Virus record (IMG/VR): IMGVR_UViG_3300005096_000058
Span: 46,148-110,147 of that record
From: a virus
Direction: 5' to 3' (one strand)
Length of the DNA stretch: 64,000 nt
In this document: positions 58,185 to 64,000 of the stretch, piece by piece
Layout of the letters: each line of letters begins with the position of its first letter
How positions within the stretch are numbered: the first letter of the stretch is position 1
Made by a program: the position numbers and the translations under genes
Notes under the pieces: model-generated
The model's input: the letters and a program-made list of their open reading frames with translations, nothing else
The model's database searches: none
Told to the model about the DNA's origin: nothing

Positions 58185-58821
58185 GTTGTTTTTCCTTTGT
58201 TCTTCTTGCGGTGGCGATTTCACGTTCGCCAGTTGTTTTCACATCGGAACAGCTGCGGCACATCACCTGTAGGTTTTCGACCTCACAAAACATGGCCGCG
58301 ATGACGAGGTCCCAAGACACAAAGCCGATGGCTGGGTCTATGATCGGGAGGGTGTGGTCGACGATGACGTTGTTGATTCTCTTTTTCTTAGACTTGTGCC
58401 CCGGGGGTGTCGGTATCGACGAGGGCACCACCTTGCTGCAGACAGAGCAGCGGTACATCCCCCGGGACACCTTGGCAGCACGGCGTGCGTCTGCGATCGG
58501 GGCCCAACGCATGGACATCTGACGTAGCCCACCTTTGATAAAGGACACAAACCTGGCCTCGGTCCATTGGCCGCTGGCGCGCGTGCGCGGGACAAGTTGC
58601 CTACCCTTCGCTGGTTTCGGCGTCTTCGCGACTGGGGGCGATGGTGAGCGGGGGGCGGGCAGGGTCGGTGACGGCGTCGTCTTCTTCCTCGCTTTGGATT
58701 TCTGGGAAATCACTCGGTGGATCGTCACTGCCCTCTTCACCACTCGCTTCGCGGGCCGAGTCCGCGTTCGCGGTGACTGCACGGTTGACGAGGGCGGCTG
58801 CCAGTTTCTCGGGGTCTGCAT
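58174..58821 (-). CDS. HNH homing-type endonuclease
   Basis: Up to 215 residues; the first about 70 lie over the end of the preceding gene and are Lys/Pro/Thr-rich, so the true start is uncertain. The nuclease core is YRCSVCSKVVPSSIPTPPGH, then VIVDHTLPIIDPAIGFVSWD and VENLQVMCRSCSDVKTTGE: a zinc-bound HNH fold with the catalytic His in VDH. It is preceded by WTEARFVSFIKGGLRQ. It probably cuts DNA, for homing or packaging. Confidence 0.75.
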   Translation of the reverse strand: MQTPRNWQPPSSTVQSPRTRTRPAKRVVKRAVTIHRVISQKSKARKKTTPSPTLPAPRSPSPPVAKTPKPAKGRQLVPRTRASGQWTEARFVSFIKGGLRQMSMRWAPIADARRAAKVSRGMYRCSVCSKVVPSSIPTPPGHKSKKKRINNVIVDHTLPIIDPAIGFVSWDLVIAAMFCEVENLQVMCRSCSDVKTTGEREIATARRTKEKQHAH

Positions 58822-59179
58822 TTTCCACTCCCTTGAATGCAGCGGTGATCTCCTCTTTTGAGAGGGGGCCCTCGACGCGACAAAGCACGAGGTTGTTGGT
58901 CATGACGATCACTGGCTTGCCCAGCGAGTCCATCATGCGCTGCTCGATGCTGCGGGCCATGTCGTAGCTCGTCGTCGGCGGGACGGCCACGACAAGACAG
59001 TCCTTAAACGGGGTATCGATGATCTCAGACTTCGGGTGGTCCTGAATCAAAGTCTCCTTCACCGTCGGACCCAGCCCATCTTGTTGGTCGGCTTGTGCGA
59101 TCTCCATCGGAACCACGCGCCAAAAGGTGTGCTCCTTGGCGATGTGTCGTCGTGCTTTTCGTTTCTGCGTTGAGCTCAT
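58601..59179 (-). CDS. hypothetical recombination-cluster protein
   Basis: 192 residues. N-half alpha/beta with FKDCLVVAVPPTTSYDMARS and VIVMTNNLVLCRVEGPLSKE, C-half acidic and disordered (EEGSDDPPSDFPEIQSEEED). Overlaps the HNH gene by about 220 nt if that starts at its first ATG. Start shares ATGA with the SbcC-like gene. Family unknown. Confidence 0.55.
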   Translation of the reverse strand: MSSTQKRKARRHIAKEHTFWRVVPMEIAQADQQDGLGPTVKETLIQDHPKSEIIDTPFKDCLVVAVPPTTSYDMARSIEQRMMDSLGKPVIVMTNNLVLCRVEGPLSKEEITAAFKGVENADPEKLAAALVNRAVTANADSAREASGEEGSDDPPSDFPEIQSEEEDDAVTDPARPPLTIAPSREDAETSEG

Positions 59180-61074
59180 GCTTGTGCCTCTAAAATTCTG
59201 GATTCACCGTTGTGCTTCTGGACAACAATTGTTTCCGCAAACGTGCCTTGGAAACGGGGATCGTGGTCGATGACGAAGATGGAGCTCTTCTCTGCGGACA
59301 AGGCTTGCAGCATCTCAGCCACAGCCTCCTTGCCAGACTGGTCCAGATGTTTACCGAAGATCTCATCCAGAAAGAGCATGTCGTAGCTTTGCTCTGCCCG
59401 GTTGGCAACGAGGCGGGCCAGCCCAAAATCAATCCCTGACCCTACGCGTGCTTTTTCCCCGCCGCACCAAGATCGATAATTGCGGCCGATTTGGGTGCCG
59501 TCTGGATTGTGCCTAAACACCCGCACGGCAAATTTGTCGACGAGCTTTTCGGACTTTCCTTTGCCTGTTTTGGTCTGGGTTTCGAATCGCACCCAGATCG
59601 TGCCTCCAGTCAGCAACGACACCCAACGGTTGGCCTCGTCGGTCATCTCCTGCAGCCGGCTGTCCAGAATGTGGCTTTTGATGCCCCGCGGGCCAAACGC
59701 CTCCACCCAGAATTTGTAATACGGGATCTGGTCGTCCAGATGCGCGAGTTCGTGCTGGGCCCCATCCACTTCGGCGCTGAGCTCTTGGTACTTGTTCAGC
59801 CAAGCGTCAATGCGCGGTTGGTAGGGGTTCACTTGTGGGGGCTGTTGCTGTGCTGTCTGGTACGCGTTGAGGTCGCGCTGCACTTCGGCGTAGCGTGAAT
59901 TCAGCCTTGCGTGCCTATCGTTCTGTGCCGCGAGGGAGCGTAGCTGCTCCTGGTGCTGCTGCGTGCGTGCGAAGAAATCCGAATCAAGGTCGGCTTTGTG
60001 GGTCGCTATTTGTGCGGTGGTGGCCTGTGCCTCGACCAGTCGGTGCCGGGCAAGATCAGCGATGCCCTCTGCGTCGAGGTAGACCTGGGGGTCTGGTGGG
60101 TGATCCGGGGTAACGGGCTGTCCGCACGTTGGGCAGGTTCCAGACGCTGCCGCGGTTTGGGCTGCCTGTTGTAACGTCCCTATGGTGGAATTGGCGGCGC
60201 CCACCTCAAGGAGGCGGGTGTTCACCCAATCGTTGGCTTCAGCGAGATCAGAATTCACTCGGGCGAGCTCTGCGGCCGGTTGCGGCGGTGGAGGCACAGG
60301 CAGCGCGGGGCATACCTGCAGCTCTGCTGCGAGAGCCTGTAAGCCTTGTTGGTACTCGGTTATTTTGGAAGACAGATCAGCTGCATGCTGTGCGTCCCAC
60401 TCGGAAGCGAGAGGGCGTGGGTCAGATCCTGGTAGCAGGTCGAGCTCGCCCTTTTTGGTTACCACACGCAGTTGCAGCGCTTCAGCTTGTTCCGTCGCCT
60501 CAGCCAGCCGCAACTTTGCCGCGCACAACCACTCGTCGACGACAGCCAGCTCGGGTATTATTTTAGACAACAAGGCTTTGCGCTGCACGTCAGTAGCGTC
60601 AGCGAATTTCCATTCGTCGAACTGCGCGAAGAGGACAGCACTATGGAACACCGATCGATCCATGCCCAGCTGGGTTTCCAGCCGCCGCTGAGTTTCTGCG
60701 GTGTCGTGGGTGGTCAGCTCCTCGTCACCCACCCAGAAGCGGAGCCCGTCCTTCTCACCCTTCACCTTCCGGCAGCGGGTGATCGTGAGGATCACCCCGT
60801 CATCTTTACGCACGCGCACCGTGACTTTCGTGTCCCGGTTGGTTTTCTCGTTGATGACGGAATCTGCGACGTCCCCCCGAGGGACAACGCCCGTGAGGCA
60901 CCAATCCACTGCATCAGGGATCATGCTTTTGCCCGAGCCGTTGGAATTCATCTTGGGATCGTCTTTGTTGTCACCCAGAATTAAGCACAGTCCCCGAGAT
61001 TCCAGACGAAAGGGGGGGTGCGGGCCACAGAAACTGCCGTAGTTCTGAACTGTGACGTCGAGGAAGGCGCTCAT
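59176..61074 (-). CDS. SbcC/Rad50-like recombination ATPase
   Basis: 632 residues, shorter than bacterial SbcC, as in phages (gp46-type). Walker A MNSNGSGKS (42-50), AVLFAQFDEWKFADATDV (Q-loop region), long central coiled coil, zinc hook CPTCGQP (314-320), signature WCGGEKARVGSGIDFGLARL and Walker B MLFLDEIFGKHLD. It pairs with the SbcD/Mre11 phosphodiesterase next to it to process DNA ends during replication and recombination. ATGA overlap with that gene. Confidence 0.9.
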   Translation of the reverse strand: MSAFLDVTVQNYGSFCGPHPPFRLESRGLCLILGDNKDDPKMNSNGSGKSMIPDAVDWCLTGVVPRGDVADSVINEKTNRDTKVTVRVRKDDGVILTITRCRKVKGEKDGLRFWVGDEELTTHDTAETQRRLETQLGMDRSVFHSAVLFAQFDEWKFADATDVQRKALLSKIIPELAVVDEWLCAAKLRLAEATEQAEALQLRVVTKKGELDLLPGSDPRPLASEWDAQHAADLSSKITEYQQGLQALAAELQVCPALPVPPPPQPAAELARVNSDLAEANDWVNTRLLEVGAANSTIGTLQQAAQTAAASGTCPTCGQPVTPDHPPDPQVYLDAEGIADLARHRLVEAQATTAQIATHKADLDSDFFARTQQHQEQLRSLAAQNDRHARLNSRYAEVQRDLNAYQTAQQQPPQVNPYQPRIDAWLNKYQELSAEVDGAQHELAHLDDQIPYYKFWVEAFGPRGIKSHILDSRLQEMTDEANRWVSLLTGGTIWVRFETQTKTGKGKSEKLVDKFAVRVFRHNPDGTQIGRNYRSWCGGEKARVGSGIDFGLARLVANRAEQSYDMLFLDEIFGKHLDQSGKEAVAEMLQALSAEKSSIFVIDHDPRFQGTFAETIVVQKHNGESRILEAQA

Positions 61075-62048
61075 GCGTGCGTCACTTCTGCGAGCGCTTC
61101 CAGAAGTCCAGCCGAGTCGAGCTCCCCCGCATGCGTGAGGGCGTAGGCGCGGGCCGTCTCTGCTGCGGAGGCTGACGTGCCGAGGCCCAGCCGGTCCGCT
61201 CCGTAAGATTGCTTAGGAGGGTCGACAAACACCTCAGCGCCAGTCAGCGCTTTCACCTGCTTCACAGCCTCGACGGGGTCTAGCTCGGGATCGAGGGTGA
61301 GGTGTACGCGGTCGCCGGGAGAAGCCTCTGCGAGTTCAGGGTTTGGGGACCCTTTGGTCATCTGGACGCGGTGGTGTCTACGCCCAACCCTGATGGGCAC
61401 GTGCTCCCAGCCGTCATCATCTATCCAGATGAACCCCTTTTCCTGGCCGGCCTCGTCGGCGCGCGTCTGCCAAGGGCTGCCGACGTACACCACGTTAGCT
61501 ACCTCCTGGTGGCGGTGCCAATGTCCCGCAAACACGGTGTCAAAGCCCGAAAACACCGCAGGGGGGATACCGTCAAGTTCGCCCGCGACAACGTTGGTAT
61601 TCATCATGGCACCTTGAATTCCATGATGGAGCCACGCCACGTTAGGGCTGCTGTCTGGACGTGGTTGTGTCTGGACCACCTCAATGATCTCGGAAATGTT
61701 GCGACGAAAAGGCAGCCAAAGGCCGTGCTCGTTCCACGCCGGATCCGTCATGATCTGTGCGTGTGCTCGGAACACCTCCAGCGCATGACGGCCCGCAACG
61801 TCGTCCTGATCGTGGTTGCCGGGAAGGATCACCAGCTCGAAGCTTTGTCGTGCTCGCTCAACCCAGTCGAGGACACGATTTTGAAGTGCGATCGGCACCG
61901 TGTATCTCAAATCGTAGACGTCACCGAGGAGCACCAGCGTTTGCACGTTGTACTCCTCGGCCTTCTGCAGATAGACGTCCAGCACCTCAAAAACGATGTC
62001 GGCCGTTTCAGGTTTGAGGTGTAGATCTGCGGCGAGGAGGTAGCTCAC
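61071..62048 (-). CDS. SbcD/Mre11-like nuclease
   Basis: 325 residues. Calcineurin-like phosphoesterase motifs: LAADLHLKPE (Asp8, His10), LVLLGDVYD (Asp43), LPGNHDQDD (Asn78-His79), WLHHGIQGA and FAGHWHRHQE. Two metals are bound and DNA ends are cut, probably as dsDNA exo/endonuclease in complex with the adjacent Rad50-like ATPase (gp47/gp46 pair). The C-terminal 80 residues hold the partner-binding region. Confidence 0.88.
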   Translation of the reverse strand: MSYLLAADLHLKPETADIVFEVLDVYLQKAEEYNVQTLVLLGDVYDLRYTVPIALQNRVLDWVERARQSFELVILPGNHDQDDVAGRHALEVFRAHAQIMTDPAWNEHGLWLPFRRNISEIIEVVQTQPRPDSSPNVAWLHHGIQGAMMNTNVVAGELDGIPPAVFSGFDTVFAGHWHRHQEVANVVYVGSPWQTRADEAGQEKGFIWIDDDGWEHVPIRVGRRHHRVQMTKGSPNPELAEASPGDRVHLTLDPELDPVEAVKQVKALTGAEVFVDPPKQSYGADRLGLGTSASAAETARAYALTHAGELDSAGLLEALAEVTHA

Positions 62049-62293
62049 GAATCGCTGCGCTTCGCTGAAGTGCGGACGTTGTTCACGCGGTGCTTGGATC
62101 CATCCGCACCAATAGCGTGCATTCGGTATTTGCCTTTAGAGAAGTCGCGCGTCTGGATCAGCTCAGGAGCTCCGACGTGTCTGGACAGCTCACCACACTC
62201 TTTGCAGGACTCAACGAGGGTGTCTTTCTCGTTGTGTCTACAGAGCACTTCCTGTGTGTGGCCGGTGGCGCAGGTGAACGTGTAGATGGGCAA
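62045..62293 (-). CDS. small zinc-ribbon protein
   Basis: 82 residues, ATGA overlap with the SbcD-like gene. IYTFTCATGHTQEVLCRHNE and LVESCKECGELSRHVG give Cys and His pairs of an FmdB-like ribbon. Basic C-terminus. Function unknown. Confidence 0.6.
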   Translation of the reverse strand: MPIYTFTCATGHTQEVLCRHNEKDTLVESCKECGELSRHVGAPELIQTRDFSKGKYRMHAIGADGSKHRVNNVRTSAKRSDS

Positions 62294-62295
62294 CC

Positions 62296-62505
62296 TTAGC
62301 CCTCCTCAGCGTCTGGAATATGGGACCGCACAAAGCAGTCTTTCGCCTCCAGAAGTTTGCGCAGCGCAACGGTTTGTTCCGCGCGGTCAACCGATTCTGA
62401 ACCAGCAATGTGCTCAGCGAGATCAGCAAACGGCTTGCTGCGCGGTTGCAGGTGGTCGGGCAATTGTTTGTACGCAAAATAACGCAGAAGTCGGTGGCGG
62501 GTCAT
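62296..62505 (-). CDS. Acb2/Tad1-like small helical protein
   Basis: 69 residues from ATG 62505 with AAAGGAC upstream, just after the recA stop. RHRLLRYFAYKQLPDHLQPR, KPFADLAEHI and TVALRKLLEAKDCFVRSHI match a family of short phage proteins (RyF.y..LP..Lq..S..F..LA...ALRKLLEAKD), some of which I recall being named after the Acb2/Tad1 hairpin domain. Acb2 and Tad1 soak up cyclic nucleotide signals of CBASS and Thoeris defence. The match is by pattern only, so sponge activity is a hypothesis. Confidence 0.5.
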   Translation of the reverse strand: MTRHRLLRYFAYKQLPDHLQPRSKPFADLAEHIAGSESVDRAEQTVALRKLLEAKDCFVRSHIPDAEEG

Positions 62506-62518
62506 GGTGGAGTGTCCT

Positions 62519-63700
62519 TTAGGGTAAAGCGTTGTAGATGCGGATAGCGAGGTCATTTAGAGCGGGATCTTCATGCAGTTTTTGACCGAAACCGATGAAG
62601 CCTTGTTGAAAGCGCACTTTGTGCCCTTCCGTCGTGGCGAACGTGTACCAACCACCGCCCGAAGTGATGTAACTGTGTTCCGACAGTTTCCAAAACAGAG
62701 AAACAACATTGTCGATGCCCGTGCCCCACGTAATCGCGAATTTCTCGTTGAGCCACGGGGTGCCCACGTTGTTCTTGTTGAACTTCGCCAAGACTTCAAT
62801 GCCAACAAAGGTGCCATCAGAAAGCTTGATCGAGCCGGTGCGCACGAGCTCGATACGAAGGGTGGAGGCAAACCTCAACGCTAGGCCGCCGTAGGTGATC
62901 TTCTTTTCACCCTTCTGGAACTTAGCAGCGAACCCCGTGACTATTTTCGTGTAGACTTGGTTCACTGCCAGAAGCAAAGCATTGGCCCTAGCGAGCCTCT
63001 CAGGGAGCGTGCGCATTGCCCCTTTGATCAGCTTGGCGGCCTTCCCTGGGGCCTGGGCCTCGTCGGTGCCCTTGTCGAACTCGCTCTGTGTCGGGGTCTG
63101 CCCCACGCTGTCCCAGACCACAACGAGGGGAATGTTATTCAGCCCCCGAGAGATCCAATGATCTAGTCCGCGCTCCATAGCGTCGATGACAGCCTCAAAG
63201 GTGTGCCTCTCAGGCTGAATGACGACGAGCTTTTCGGGATCCACGCCAATACGTTTGATGTATGGAAGGTCCCACTTGTGCTCGACGTCCACGACCTGGG
63301 CAACGCCCCCCATCGCTTGTACCTGCGCAACCGCGTGGGCAACCACGGTGGTTTTGCCTACGGACTCCTCACCACTGATCTCAACGATACGTCCCCGAGG
63401 CCAACCGCCTATGCCTGTAGCCTTGTCGAGGGCAAGAGAACGGGACGAGATCGTACCGGCGCTGTGCCCGATCACATTCTCGTCGGAGAAGGTGAGCACC
63501 TCCACTGGGTTGAAATCACGCTTCTCCAGCTTCTTCTCGCTCTGCCCTACAATCGCCGTCTTGAAGTCGTCGAAGGAATAAACACCCTGCACCGGCTTTT
63601 TCGCCTTGGTCGTTTTGGGAACGGCCTTAGGCTTGGCTTTTGGCGGGGAGGATTTTGGGTCCGCCGTTACGGCTTTTTTTCGTGTTTTCTTCGCGGGCAT
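62519..63700 (-). CDS. RecA/UvsX-like recombinase
   Basis: 393 residues. The N-terminal 38 residues are Lys/Pro/Ala-rich. Walker A is GEESVGKTT (110-118), Walker B LVVVWDSVG (192-200), and the L2 region follows (ALLLAVNQVYTKIVTGFAAK). The central core is typical of phage RecA proteins, while the C-terminal part (HEDPALNDLAIRIYNALP) is short. It catalyses strand exchange, working with the SbcCD pair encoded downstream. Confidence 0.88.
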   Translation of the reverse strand: MPAKKTRKKAVTADPKSSPPKAKPKAVPKTTKAKKPVQGVYSFDDFKTAIVGQSEKKLEKRDFNPVEVLTFSDENVIGHSAGTISSRSLALDKATGIGGWPRGRIVEISGEESVGKTTVVAHAVAQVQAMGGVAQVVDVEHKWDLPYIKRIGVDPEKLVVIQPERHTFEAVIDAMERGLDHWISRGLNNIPLVVVWDSVGQTPTQSEFDKGTDEAQAPGKAAKLIKGAMRTLPERLARANALLLAVNQVYTKIVTGFAAKFQKGEKKITYGGLALRFASTLRIELVRTGSIKLSDGTFVGIEVLAKFNKNNVGTPWLNEKFAITWGTGIDNVVSLFWKLSEHSYITSGGGWYTFATTEGHKVRFQQGFIGFGQKLHEDPALNDLAIRIYNALP

Positions 63701-63715
63701 GAGTAGTCAGAGGGG

Positions 63716-64000
63716 TCAGCCCCGCATCTGGTCCTGTAACTGCTGCAGCTGCCCAGGTGTGTACGTGGGCTGTGGTTGCTGTTGGTAGGCGCCCCCAGGG
63801 GCCGGTTGCAGGGGAGCGACCGGCTGACCTGGGGTCTGTCCCACCGGGGCTGTCAGGGGGGATGCCCCGTATGGGCTCGGTGCCGGTGCGTTGGGCGTTG
63901 GTGCATACGCTTGTTGGGGCTGAAGTTGTTGCTGTTGGTAGCCTTGTTGGGGCTGAAGTTGTTGCTGTTGGTAGCCTTGTTGGGGCTGAAGTTGTTGCTG
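63716..64000 (-). CDS. Gln/Pro-rich protein, N-terminus cut by window edge
   Basis: 94 residues visible, ending QLQDQMRG then TGA, 15 nt upstream of recA. Composition is Gln, Pro, Ala, Tyr and Gly with in-frame repeats of the 11-mer LQPQQGYQQQQ near the edge. It looks like a disordered tail, of the type found on single-strand binding or virion proteins, but the domain it belongs to is outside the window. Confidence 0.55.
   Translation of the reverse strand, partial: QQQLQPQQGYQQQQLQPQQGYQQQQLQPQQAYAPTPNAPAPSPYGASPLTAPVGQTPGQPVAPLQPAPGGAYQQQPQPTYTPGQLQQLQDQMRG
63910..64000. repeat. 33-bp tandem repeats encoding LQPQQGYQQQQ
   Basis: Units start at 63910, 63943 and 63976 (the last cut by the edge) and are nearly identical in DNA, so they are recent. 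They are multiples of three and in frame with the Gln/Pro-rich protein. They are not a CRISPR: there is no unique spacer between them. Confidence 0.9.

Larger units (their letters stand above)
246..62316. repeat. dispersed 7-mer GTCTGGA/TCCAGAC, about 125 copies
   Basis: By eye about 50 copies of GTCTGGA and about 75 of TCCAGAC on the plus strand (both orientations), median spacing near 400 nt. Chance expectation for a 7-mer on two strands in 64 kb is about 8. Neighbouring single-change words (ATCTGGA, TTCTGGA, TCCAGAT, TCCAGAA) are far rarer, at about 10-15 each. The copies are in coding sequence, in all reading frames, and are often preceded by C or T. Closely spaced inverted pairs occur at 7933-7950 and 24935-24953. 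Confidence 0.85.

Noticed and set aside
63910-64000. Direct repeats that could look like a CRISPR array
   Set aside because: Units are contiguous, with no unique spacers, and are in-frame codons of a Gln-rich protein.
1-64000. Resemblance of GTCTGGA to the Neisseria uptake word GCCGTCTGAA
   Set aside because: The core differs at a position that is constant in uptake words I know, and GTCTGAA itself is not enriched, so no Neisseriaceae host is inferred.
1-64000. Several GCGATCGC octamers (for example near 9433 and 46385), recalling cyanobacterial HIP1
   Set aside because: Only a few were noticed, not clearly above expectation for this base composition.
1-64000. Search for lysogeny genes (integrase, excisionase, attachment sites)
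   Set aside because: No tyrosine or serine recombinase motifs were seen; the XRE protein alone does not show a temperate lifestyle.

Overview
The window is an internal 64 kb slice of a large tailed double-stranded DNA bacteriophage genome. Every gene I can support lies on the minus strand, so transcription runs from high to low coordinates. Genes are tightly packed, many with ATGA, TGATG or GTGA start/stop overlaps. Base composition is moderately GC-rich by eye. Promoters look like bacterial sigma-70 sites (TTGACA / TATAAT type) and ribosome sites are of the AGGAGG type, so the host is a bacterium using ordinary housekeeping transcription. I see no integrase, repressor/integration module, tRNA, rRNA, IS element or CRISPR array. 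Lifestyle and host cannot be named from the sequence.

Layout in transcription order. (1) 63.7-54.5 kb, DNA metabolism and lysis: the end of a Gln/Pro-rich protein, a RecA-like recombinase, an Acb2/Tad1-like small protein, an SbcD/SbcC (Mre11/Rad50 type) pair, an HNH nuclease, a terminase-small-subunit-like protein, a DnaN-like sliding clamp, an amidase endolysin and a small acidic protein ended by a strong terminator. (2) 54.4-25.7 kb, accessory region: about 60 mostly small genes in operons. Recognisable products include an ADP-ribosylglycohydrolase, three DNA methyltransferases (Dam/D12, MT-A70, Dcm), a MazG-like pyrophosphatase, a PHP phosphoesterase, a thermonuclease, a YkgJ-like cysteine-cluster protein, a caspase-like dyad protein, an HExxH membrane protein, several HTH proteins and many zinc-ribbon miniproteins. 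(3) 25.66-25.23 kb, a gene-free block of inverted repeats and a terminator. (4) 25.2 kb to the left edge, packaging and head genes: TerL with an intein in its P-loop, portal with a second intein, a Mu-F/SPP1-gp7-like polyvalent protein, a 2226-residue protein with a kinase-like domain and a possible ADP-ribosyltransferase end, prohead protease, scaffold-like protein, major capsid protein and a Nif11-like protein cut by the window edge.

Two signals go beyond the gene list. First, the 7-mer GTCTGGA/TCCAGAC occurs about 125 times on the two strands, where roughly 8 would be expected by chance. It is spread through coding sequence in both orientations, like a Chi, uptake or packaging word. Second, seven promoters between 28.1 and 54.9 kb are near-copies of one another (TTGACA, almost always a 17-bp conserved spacer, TA-rich -10). 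Four carry a perfect 12-bp palindrome AGACATATGTCT overlapping the -35 box and a fifth carries a degenerate form. This suggests one regulator controlling the accessory operons as a regulon.

All motif counts were made by eye and family assignments rest on recognised motifs, not database searches. Starts were chosen from ribosome sites and gene overlaps and often differ from the longest possible reading frame.
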